Positions 32,215-44,200 of a stretch of 64,000 nucleotides of DNA are shown one piece after another. Origin of the DNA: Anolis sagrei (Eukaryota > Chordata > Lepidosauria > Squamata > Anolidae); contig NC_090024.1 in NCBI RefSeq assembly GCF_037176765.1, positions 242,098,571-242,162,570 of the forward strand. Direction: 5' to 3'. The number at the start of each line of letters is the position of its first letter. Position 1 is the first letter of the stretch. A program made the position numbers and the translations under genes. The notes beneath the pieces were generated by a model, which searched no databases, had not been told where the DNA came from, and saw only the letters and a list, made by a program, of their open reading frames with translations.

Positions 32215-35200
32215 CTTGCAGTGCCAGATGCTTTCCAGCAGTGGGAGCCCCTGCCTTCGCTTCCTAATCCCAATTACTCCCCCCAACAACTCAGCCCAGG
32301 CCTCTTGCCCACAGCGGAGGATGTGTTCCTGGACCTTTGGAGAGTAAACAACACCCTCCTCCCCCCTTTCCAACCCCAAAGACATGTCAGCTTGCACTCC
32401 CAAACATCAGGGTTGGGAGGAGGAACAAAGGGGCCGCTTGTTTGCCTTGCGCTCTGGTCCCTTGCGGCTGGTTGCAAAGGAGCTGTTTTCTGGGGATTTG
32501 CAAGAGCGGTCCATCTGCCAAGTCAAGGGCATGGAGGCCGGAGGGGAACAACATGCTGGGAAGGAGGAGGAGGAGGAGGAGGAGAAAGACCAGCCACTGC
32601 CATAGAATACATCACATGCTCAATGTAGACCGGCCATGGGCAACTTGGGCCTTCCCTCCAGGTGTTTTGGACTCTAACTCTCACAATTCCTAACAGCCGG
32701 TAGGCTGTTAGGAATTGTGGGAGTTGGAGTCCAAAACACCTGGAGGGAAGGCCCAAGTTTGCTTATGTGCAGTGATTGAAAGAGGCTCTGAGTCCCAATA
32801 TATATGGATTGAGAATCAGATGTTTACTTGATCTGTGTTCCGTCACGCAGGAGAGGAAAGCGTGCCCAGGTTTCCAAAATTACTGTTAGGAATTGTGGGA
32901 GTTGGAGTCCAAGGCCCAAGGGAAGTTGGAGCTGGAGTCCAAGGCCCAAGGGAAAGCCCAAGTTTGCCCATGCCTGGTGATTGAAAGAGGCTCTGAGTCC
33001 CAATATATATGGATTGGGAATCAGATGTTTACTCCATCTGTGTTCCATCAGGCAAGTTAGGAAAGTGTACCCGGGTCCCCAAAAGTGCTGTTAGGAATTG
33101 TGGGAGTTGGGAGTCCAAGGCCCAAGGGAAGTTGGAGTGGGAGTTGGAGTCCAAGGCCCAAGGGAAGGCCCAAGTTTGCCCATGCCCAGTGATTAAAAGA
33201 TGCTCTGAGTTGCAATATATATGAACTGAGAATCAGATATTTACTTGATCTGTGTTCCGTCACACAGGAGAGGAAATGTGCCCAGGTTCCCAAAATTACT
33301 GTTAGGAATTGTGGGAGTTGGAGTCGAAAACACCTGGAGGACCCAAGTTTGCTCATGCCTGATGATTGAAAGAGGCTCTGAGTCCCAATATATATGGATT
33401 GAGGATCAGATATTTACTCAATCTGTGTTCCGTCACGCAGGAAAGGAAAGCGTGCCCAGGTTCCCAAAAGTGCTGTTAGGAATTCTGGGAGTTGGAGTCC
33501 AAAACACCTGGAGGGAAGGCCCAAGTTTGCCCATGCCCGGTGACTGAAAGAGGCTGAGTCCCAATATATATGGATTGGGAATCAGATGTTTACTTGATCT
33601 GTGTTCCGTCATGCAGGAGAGGAAAGTGTGCCCAGGTTCCCAACAGTGCTGTTAGGAATTGTGGGAGTTGGAGTCCAAGGCCCAAGGGAAGTTGGAGTGG
33701 GAGTTGGAGTCCAAGGCCCAAGGAAAGGCCCAAGTTTGCCCATGGCCGATGATTGAAAGAGGCTCTGAGTCGCAATATATATGGATTGAGAATCAGATGT
33801 TTACTCGATCTGTGTTCCATCACGCAGGAGAGGAAAGCATGCCCAGGTTCCCAAAAGTGCTGTTAGGAATTGTGGGAGTTGGAGTCCAAAACACCTGGAG
33901 GGAAGGCCCAAGTTGGCTCATGTCTAGTGATTGAAAGAGGCCCTGAGTCCCAATATATATGGATTGAGAATCAGATGTTTACTTGATCTGTGTTCCGTCA
34001 CGCAGGAGAGGAAAGCGTGCCCAGGTTTCCAAAATTATTGTTAGGAATTGTGGGAGTTGGAGTCCAAGGGAAGTTGGAGCTGGAGTCCAAGGCCCAAAGG
34101 AAAGCCCAAGTTTGCCCATGCCCGGTGATTGAAAGATGCTCAGATACCCAATATATATGGATTGAGAATCAGATGTTTACTCCATCTGTGTTCCATCAGG
34201 CAAGTTAGGAAAGTGTACCCGGGTCCCCAAAAGTGCTGTTAGGAATTGTGGGAGTTGGAGTCCATAACACCTGGAGGGCCTAAGTTTGCTCATGCCTGGT
34301 AATTAAAAGATGCTCTGAGTCGCAATGTATATGGATTGAGAATCAGATGTTTACTCGATCTGTGTTCCGTCACGCAGGAGAGGAAAGCATGCCCAGGTTG
34401 CCAAAAGTGCTGGTGTCACGAAATGATGAGCTTTAAGCATACATACATATGGCCCAATTAATCAAGGCTGTCGCTCGACTCAATGAATCACTGCTCGAGT
34501 GTGCCCTTGCTTAATTGGGAAGTGGGATTTTGCATGCTTTCTGATAGTAATTCTTGTAAAATCAGTTTAGATGAGGAGAAGAAAACAGTAGGCCAGATAT
34601 AGGAGTTGCAATAGGAGTTGCTTTTTGAGCACTCATTGGAAGAAGGGCCGAGCTGTGCATTTTCTAGCCTTACGAGAAATTCACTACACTTTGCACTTTG
34701 CAGCACGATGGCTTTCTGCCCATTTCTGGCTTGGTATTGAGTCCAAAGGTCTGCTTGAAGTAGGAAGGTTCATCCTTGTTCCACTTCTCTGAAATTGCTT
34801 TCAGTCAGAGGTGGAAACAGAGCGGCCCTGAGATGTCAGTGGACTGCAACACCCAGCATTCCTCGCTGTTGCCAGGAGCTATGGAGAACTGCAAATTCAA
34901 TAACTTCCAGAGGGTCACATGATATATATCCACATATTTACACACAACGTCTAATGTGGAGCTAGTCTTTTGAGATTAGGGACAGGAATCACATTGGCCT
35001 CCCCGTGTTTTTGGACTGCAGTTCCCAGCAGTCGCTAAGAGTGGGGCATGCTCAAAAGTACAGTCCAGCAACATCTTTGAGTCCCTTTTCACCACATTGA
35101 TGTCCCTTCTGTGGCACAATGAAAATCACACGTAGTTCACGTTTTACCAGTCCACACACTGTCTTGCCAGAGAAAGAAAATATACCATGCAGATTATCAG

Positions 35201-38200
35201 TAAAGAACAAGGAGTCAACAAGGAGCTTGTTGAAAAGTCAGTGGTTCAACTCCAGGGAGCTCCCACTGTTAGGCCCATCTTCTGCCAACCTAGCAGTTTG
35301 CAGACATGCAGATGTGAGTAGATCAATAGATACCGCTTCTGTGGGAAGGTAACGGCGCTCCATGCAGTCATGCTGGCCACATGACCTTGGAGACGTCTAT
35401 GGACAATGCCGGCTCTTCAGCTTAGAAATGGAGATGAGCACCACCCCTCAGAGTCGGATACGGCTAGACTTAATGTCAAGGGAAAACCTTTACTATGATG
35501 GAATCAATTAGCCAGTGACATTGATAACCCAGGAACAAAAAAATATATTAATCATTAATTTCTGATTGGTGCTCAGTAGAGCCTTGATAATCTGGATTGC
35601 ATACCAGAATCCGATCCCATCTTATTTGCTTTGAACTGGGTTATGTGAGTCTACACTGCCAGATAATCTGGGATAAGAAGATATTCCGGGATCAGATCCT
35701 GGGATATAGGGCAATGTAAATGCAGCCTGAGTCACCGCCGTGATGCATCATCCGTGAGCTCCCATCCCTTGTTCTCTGCAGCTCCAATTAGCTCAGAATA
35801 ATTGAACCTATCTCTTCTATTCTGGGTCACAACCCTCGTTTCAATGCCTGGGTATAATTCCTCCGCTGCTTAGTCAACCGCACTGTCAGTTAATAGTAAG
35901 CAGGGCATTGTTTTTGCATAGCTTGAGAAGAGCTGGATCTACAGTGCCGTATAATGCAGTCTAAAATTGCATCACAGAGCCAATATAGATCCATATGATG
36001 CAGCTCAGTGCAGCCAGCTACACTGTATGAGTCTACAATGATAATGCAATGTAGATCCAGCCCAAGACTCTTTTTTGGACTCCAGTTTGAAGCCTGCTCC
36101 AGCCAGCATCCCAACTGGGGGATTCTGGGAGCTGGAGTCAAACACAAGTTACATTCCCTAGACTTGAATGTTCGCTTGTTATGGGCTGTGCAAACTTGGC
36201 ATTCTATTAAATGTCCTTTGACCAGTGGCTGGCCACTTGGAGTGCTTCTGGTGTTGCCTCAAAAATATCCTCCATTGTGCATGTGGCAGGGCTCAGGCTG
36301 CATTGTAATAGGTTTCTGTGGTTTGCTCTTCTCCGCACTCACATGTCGTGGATTCAACTTTGTAGCCCCATTTCTTAAGATTGGCTCTGCATCTCGTGGT
36401 GCCAGAGCGCAGTCTGTTCAGCGCCTTCCAAGTCGCCCAGTTTTCTGTGTGCCCGGGGGGGAGGGGGGGGAGTCTCTCATTTGATACCAGCCATTGATTG
36501 AGGTTTTAGGTCTTAGCCTGCCACTTTTGGACTCTTGCTTGCTGAGGTGTTCCAGCGAGTGTCTCCGTAGATCTTAGAAAACTATTTCTAGATTTAAGTC
36601 GTTGACATGCTGGCTGATACCCAAACAAGGGATGAGCTGGAGATGTCTCTGCCTTGGTCCTTTCACTATTGGCTGCTACTTCCCGGCAGATGTCAGGTGG
36701 TGCAATACCGGCTAAGCAGTGTAATTTATCCAGCAGTGTGGGGCGCAGACACCCCGTGATAATGCAGCATGTCTCATTAAGAGCCACATCCACTGTTTTA
36801 GTGTGGTGAGATGTGTTCCACACTGGGCATGCATACTCAGCAGCAGAGTAGCATAGCGCAAGGGCAGATGTCTTCACTGTATCTGGTTGTGATCCCCAGG
36901 TTGTGCCAGTCAGCATTCCTATGATATTGTTTCTAGCGCCCACTTTTTGCTTGATATTCTGGCAGTGCTTCTTGTAGGTAAGAGCATGGTCCAGAGTGAC
37001 TCCCAGGTATTTGGTTGTGCTGCAATGCTTCAGTGGGATTCCTTCCCAGGTAATCCTCAGAGCTTGGGATGCTTGTCTTTTCTTAAGATGAAAAGCACAC
37101 GTCTGTGTTTTAGATGGATTAGGAATCAGCTGGTTTTCCCTGTACTAGGCAGCAAGAGCACCTAGAGCTTCAGATGGCTTCTTTTCTACCATCTCAAAGC
37201 TCTCTGCTTGAGCGGTGATGGCATGATCGTCAGCATAGATGAAACTCTCTGTCCCTTCTGGCAGTGGCTCTACATGACTCTAGGAGTTGAAGTCCAAAAC
37301 ACTCAGAGGGCCCAAGTTTGCCCATGCCTGATTTCTAGTATTATATTCACACCTTGAGCTTTTCTGCTTGTTGTGTTGTCCTTCCCTTGATAATGTTGCA
37401 TTTGCCTGCCTGTTTCCCTAAATTCGTCATTTGGGAAGTCAGGATTCTTATTTGGAGGAGCAATGCCAATTCTTTTTGCTGCAGAGCTCTTATGAAGAAT
37501 GTCACAGGGAAGCATTCACGAATCTCTGGACCTGGGATCAAGGTTTTGGCCTTCCAACAATCCCTCTCAGATAGGCTGTTTTCAAAAGGGTGATATCCAA
37601 AGAAATACATCCTTTCTGCCTCCCATAGCATCGCTCTAGCTCCTGCGCATCATGCATTAGTCATGCGGACGCTTGGATCGGCATCCGTGCCGGGTAATTC
37701 TAGGGCAGCATTATCCAGATTTCTCAAAGGCTGAGACTCGTTCTCTTTCCTTTCCAAATTAAAATGGAAGTCACGTTGCATCTTTTCCTCGCTCCCTCCC
37801 TTTCCACAGGGAGGGAAAAGTTTACTCCTGAAAGGTGAATGGGCCAGAAATGTTTTCGGATGCCTTGGAGAGGCTTCTGGGAATTTCTAAACTTTCAGGG
37901 TTATCTGATTCCCAGATGGGAGGCGAAGCCGTGAGTCCTGAGAAGCGCATGATCGATACTGAGAAATAGCAGGAGGCCTCTTTGGAAAATGGGCAACTCT
38001 CAGGTGTGGCCATGGGAAAGTACCTGTAGGATGTGCCAGGGAAAGCTAAGGCGGTGCAGTGATTTGCATTGGAAACTACTACAAGGGATTGCGGATTGAA
38101 TGTCTGCTGAGCCACAGAAAACCAGTAGAGGATGTATTGTCGAAGGCTTTCATGGCTGGAATCACTGGGTTGTTGTAGGTTTTTTCGGGCTGTATGGCTA

Positions 38201-41200
38201 TATTCTAGAGGCATTCTCTCCTGACGTTTCGCCTGCATCTATGGCAAGCATCCTCAGAGGTAGTGAGGTCTGTTGGAAGTAGGAAAATGGGTTTATATAT
38301 CTGTAGAAAGACCAGGGTGGGACAAGGAACTCTTGTCTGCTGGAGCTAGGTGTGAATGTTTCAACTGACCACCTTGATTAGCATTTGATAGCTAGATAGA
38401 CTACTGCAACACACTCTACGTGGGGTTGCCCTTGAAGACTGTTCGGAAACTTCAACTGGTCCAGTGAGCGGCAGCCAGATTGCTCACCGGAGCGACATAC
38501 AGGGAGCACCCCCCCCTTGCTGTGTCAGCTTCATTGGCTGCTGGTTCAGTTCCGAGCACAATTCAAGGTACTGGTTTTGACCTACAAAACCCTGTATGGT
38601 TCCGGTCCAGTGTATCTGTCCAAACATATCTCCCTCTACGTCCCACCCCGGAATCTGAGATCATCTGAGGGGGCCCTGCTCTTGACCCCACTGCTATGAC
38701 AAGTGAGGCTGGTGGGGACGAGGAGCAGGGCCTTCTCAGTGGTGGCCCCTCACCTGTGGAACTCACTCCCAGGGGGAATTAGGGCATCGACATCCCTCCT
38801 CTCCTTCAGGAGGAGGGTAAAGACGTGGTTGTGGGACCAGGCCTTTGGGCAATCTGACAACTAGATAAGGACAACCAGACGAATAGGACAGGACTGACAA
38901 TTGTGGAATTGGAAATTGAACTATGAGATAGCGAACGCTGACCGTCAATGAGTAGAAATTGGTTTTTATTGGTTTTATGGTTGTAATGCAAGAATTGTTG
39001 TTAATTGTTAATTGATGTTATCTTGTTTTATTGCTGTTATGTGATGCGGGCATCGAATTGTGCCTTGCTTTTGTAAGCCACCCTGAGTCCCCTTCAGGGT
39101 GAGAAGGGCGGGGTAGAAGTAACCAAAATAAATAAATAAATAAATAAATAGCCTGGCAGTGCCTGGAGCAATCTTTTGTTGAGAGGTGATTAGATGTCCC
39201 TGATTGTTTTCCCTCTGCTGTTTTAATTTTAGAGGGTTTTTTTAATACTGGTAGCCAGATTTTGTTCATTTTCATGGTGGTTTCCTCCTTTCTGTTGAAG
39301 TTGTCCACATGCTTGTGGATTGCAATGGCTTCTCTGTGTAGTCTGACATGGTGGTTGTGAGAGTGGTCCAGCATTTCTGTGTTTTCAAATAAAATGCTGT
39401 GTCCAGGTTGGTTCATCAGGTGCTCTGCTATGGCTGACTTCCCTGGTTGTAGTAGTCTGTGGTGCCTTTCATGTTCCTTGATTCGTGTTTGGGCAATGCT
39501 GCTGCATTTGGTGGTCCCTATGTAGACTTTTCCACAGCTGCATGGTATACGGTAGACTACCTTGGCACGATCATTTCTGCTACCTTGGCAGCCACCTCTC
39601 CACCAAAGTCAACATCGACACCGAAATACAACACCGCCTGAGCTCTGCGAGTGCAGCATTTTTCCAAATGAAGCAGAGAGTGTTTGAGGACCGGGACATC
39701 CGTAGGGATACCAAGGTGCTTTTCTATAAAGCTATTATCCTCCCAACCCTGCTATATGCCTGCAAGACGTGGACTGTCTACAGAAGTCACATGCAACTCC
39801 TGGAATGATTCCATCAGCGCTGCCTCCGGAAAATCCTGCAAATCTCTTGGGAAGACAGGCAGACAAATGTCAGCGTGCTGAAAGAAGCAAAGACCACCAG
39901 CATTGAAGCGATGGTCCTCCGCCATCAACTCTGCTGGACCGGCCATGTTGTCCGGATGCCCGACCACCGTCTCCCAAAGCAGTTGCTCTATTCCGAACTC
40001 AAGAATGGAAAACGGAATGTTGGAGGACAGGAAAAGAGATTTAAAGATGGGCTCAAAGCCAACCTTAAAAACTCTGGCATAGACACTGAGAACTGGGAAG
40101 CCCTGGCCCTTGAGCGCTCCAGCTGGAGGTCAGCTGTGACCAGCAGTGCTGCAGAATTTGAGGAGGCACGAATGGAGGGTGAAAGGGAGAAGCGTGCCAA
40201 GAGGAAGGCGCGTCAAGCCAACCCCGACTGAGACTGCCTTCCACCTGGAAACCAATGCCCTCACTGCGGGAGAAGATGCAGAGCAAGAATAGGGCTCCAC
40301 AGCCACATACGGACCCACAAGAATGTTGGAAGACAATCATCCTCAGAAAACGAGGGATCGCCTAAGTAAAGTACGGTAGACTCCTGCAGAAGTGAGAGGA
40401 TTCCTCTTGTCCTTTGCTGAACGGAGCATTCGTTGGATTTTCTTGGTGGGTCTGTAGATAGTTTGTTCCAACAGACCTCACTACCTCTGAGGATGCTTGC
40501 CATAGATGCAGGCGAAACGTCAGGAGAGAATGCCTCTAGAACATGGCCATATAGCCCGAAAAAAAACCTACAACAACCCAACCAGTGGAGAACTTTGGCC
40601 AACTACTTAATCACGCTAGAGAATGAATCCACTTTAAATCTGTTTCTGCCTCCTGCAGAATGTTGGATGTTGCAGTTTAATGAGGCTGTTAAAGGCTCTT
40701 TCCTGAAACTACAATCCCCAGAATTCTGCAGGAGGCAGCAACTGGCTTTAAAGTGGATTCATTCACTAGTGTGATGGGGTCATAATACTTCTTCTTATGT
40801 TTCCAAACAGAGGCTGGGTGGACATCGGTCACGGGTGCTTTAATTGTGTATCTCAGCATTGCAGAACGGGTGGGTTAGACTGGGTGACCCTTGGGTTTTT
40901 TTCCAACTCTTATGACTTTAGTCCCACTCTCTCAGTCTCAGAGGGAGGTAACGAGAGATCTTGAAAGTTGCTGTGGAAGAGCTCCTTGAGTGATGGTCTA
41001 TGGAAGACCAGGATACAACACTCCATGGATGATCTTCAGAATCCTACACAAAACAATATAACATCCTCTGCTCTGATTTTGAAAGTTAAACAGGTCTGCG
41101 GCTGATTAGTGTTTGGATGTTATTGCTGTGTGCTTTCAAGTCATTGTTGACTTATGTTGAGTTAGGGTAGCAATTCTCAACCTGGGGGTCGGGACCCCTG

Positions 41201-44200
41201 GGGGGGTTCGTGAGGGGGATATCGGAGGGGTCACCAAAGACCATAAGAAAACACAGTATTTTCTGTTGGTCATGGGGGTTCTGTATGGGAAGTTAGGCTC
41301 AATTCTATTGTTGGTGGGGTTCGGAATACTCTTTGATTGTAGATGAACTATAAATCCCAACAGTTGCAATTCCCAAATGTCAAGTCTATTTCCCCCAAAC
41401 TCCACCCGTGTTCACATTTGGGCATATTGGGTATTTGTGCCAAGCTGGTTCAGATCCATCATTGTTTGAATCCACAGTGCTCTCTGGATGTAGGTGAACT
41501 ACAACTCCAAAATTCAAGGTCAATGCCCACCAAACCTTCCAGTGTTTTCCGATGGTCATGGGGGTTCTGTGTGGGAAGTTAGGCCCAATTCTATTGTTGG
41601 TGGGGTTCGGAATACTCTTTGATTGTAGATGAACTATAAATCCCAACAGCTGCAACTCCCAAATGTCAAGTCTATTTTCCCCAAACGCCACCCATATTCA
41701 CATTTGGGCATACTGAGTATTTGTGCCAAGCTTGGTCCAGATCCATCGTTTGAGTCCACAGTGCTCCCTGGAGTAGGTGAACTACAACTCCAAAACTCCT
41801 CACGTTCAATGCCCACCAAACCATTCCAGTATTTTCTGTTGGTCATGTGAGTTCTGTGTGCCAAATTTGATTCAATTCCATTGTTGGTGGAGTTCAGAAT
41901 ACTCTTTGATTGTAAGTGAACTATAAATCCCAGCAACTACAACGCCCAAATGACAAAAGCAATCCTCCCACAAACTCTACCAGTATTCTAATTTGGGCGT
42001 ATCGAGTATTTGTGCCAGATGTGGTTGAGTGAATGAAAATACATCCTGCATATCAGATATTTACATTATGATTCATAACAGTAGCAAAACTAGTTATGAA
42101 GTAGCAACGGAAATAATTTTATGGTTGGGAGTCACCACAACATGAGGAACTGTATTAAGGGGTCATGGCATTCAGAAGGTTGAGAACCAATTACTTAGGG
42201 TTTGCTCCTGCCTTTCTCAGAGTGAGATGGTGTGACTCTGATATCTACTGCTCAAACTGTTCCATGGATGGAATATTAAAAAAAAACACACACACCAGGG
42301 AGGCCTCTGGATGAATCCTTCCAGATATTGCAATCAGTCCATATTGGTGTAGATGAATGCAAGAGGAACAGGTTTCCTATAAACCAGGTTTCAAGCAGCT
42401 TAATCCAGGCCAGTATTGTGTAGTACAGCATTACTCAACCTGGGGGTCGGGACCCCTGGAGGGGTCGCAAAGGAGTGTCAGAGGGGTCACCAAAGAACAT
42501 CAGAAAACAGTATTTTCTGTTGGTCATGGGAGTTCTGTGTGCCAAGATTGGTTCAATTCCATCGTTGGTGGAGTTCAGAATGCTCTTTGATTGTAGGTGA
42601 ACTATAAATCCCAAATGTCAAGGTCTATTTTCCCCAAACTCCACCAGTGTTCACATTTAGCATACTGAGTATTCGTGCCAAGTTTGGTCCAGATCCATCA
42701 TTGTTTGAGTCCATAGTGCTCTCTGTAGGCGAACTACAACTCCCAAACTCAAGGTCAATGCCCACCAAACCCTTCCAGTGTTTTCTGTTGGTCGTGGGCA
42801 TTCTGTGTGCCAAATTTGGTTCAATTCCATCGTTAGTGGAGTTCAGAATACTCTTTGATTGTAGGTGAACTATAAATCCCAGCAACTACAACTCCCAAAT
42901 GACAAAATCCATCCTATCCCAACCCTACCAGTATTCTAATGTGGGCGGATTGGGTATTGGTGCCAAATTTGGTCCAGGGAATGAAAATCCATCTTGCTTA
43001 TCAGATATTTACATTATGATTCGTAACAGTAGCAAAAGTAGTGATGAAGTAGCAACGGAAATAATTTTATGGTTCGGAGTCACCACAACATGAAGAACTG
43101 CATTAAGGGGTCATGGCATTAGGAAGGTTGAGAACCACTTACTAAGGGTTTGCTCCTGCCTTTCTCATAGTGAGATGGTGTGACTTATTTAGGGTCATCC
43201 AATGAGTTTCCATGGCTGAGCAGGGATTCAAACTCTGATATCTGGGTTGTTGTAGGTCGTTTTGGGCTATATGGCCATGTTCTGATATCTATTGCTCAAA
43301 CTGTTCCATGGATGGAATATTTCCAAAAAAAAGACTACCAGGGAGGACTATGGATTAATCCTTCCAGAAATCCTGGTGGAATATTGCAATAAGTAGATGA
43401 ATTCAAGAGGAACGGGTTTTCTATAAACCAGGTTTCAAGCAGCTTAATCCAGGCCAGTATTGTGTAGTGGCTTGGATACTGGATTACGACGCTGTATCAT
43501 CAGGGTTTGAATTCCTGCTCAGCCTTTGAAATCCACTGGCAGACAGACCTTGGATAAGTTGCACTCCCTCTCAGTCGTAGGTAATAAGAAACCTCATGCG
43601 ATTAAAGCTTGGCAAGGACACAGTGATAGGGTTATTGCAAATTGGAGTGGACTTGAAAGCACAGAACAACTAAAAAAAATCAGATTCTGGAACAGCTTGT
43701 GCAACCACAGGATGGGAGTCAGGAGTTCATAGTTTCCAAACAGGAATTTGACCAAGATTTGTTTTTGATCCATGGCTAATGCTGAGTTCCACTAGTGCAG
43801 TGGTGCTCAACCTTCCTAATGCTGTGACCCCTTAATACAGTTCTTCATGTTGTGGTGACCCCCAACCATAAAATTATTTTAATTGCTACTTCAAAACTGT
43901 CATTTTGCTACTGTTATGAATTGTCAAGTAAATATCTGCTATGCAGGATGTATTTTCGTTCACTGGACCACAATTGACACAAATACCCAATATGCTCAAA
44001 TTTGAATACTGGAGGGGTGGGGGGTTCATTTTGTCATTTGGGAGTTGTAGTTGCTGGGATTTATAGTCATAGTGTTATAGTTAACCTACAATCTGAACTC
44101 CACCAATGATGCAATTGAACCAAACATGGCACACAGAACTCCCCTGACCAACAGAAAATACTGGAAGGGGTTGGTGGGCATTGACCTTGAGTTTTGGAGT

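Larger units (their letters stand above)
38125..40580 (-). mobile_element. Penelope-like element split by two LINEs (fossil)
   Basis: Minus-strand pieces 38125-38394, 39150-39558 and 40372-40455, plus a plus-strand 3' end at 40466-40580. The 39160-39550 piece encodes a GIY-YIG endonuclease segment ([32 protein letters not shown]), typical of Penelope. L2 occupies 38395-39150 and a Vingi-like LINE 39559-40371. Broken. Confidence 0.8.

Noticed and set aside
32772-34410. Direct repeats considered as a CRISPR-like array
   Set aside because: Units are 170-210 bp, almost wholly repeated with no unique spacers, in a vertebrate genome.
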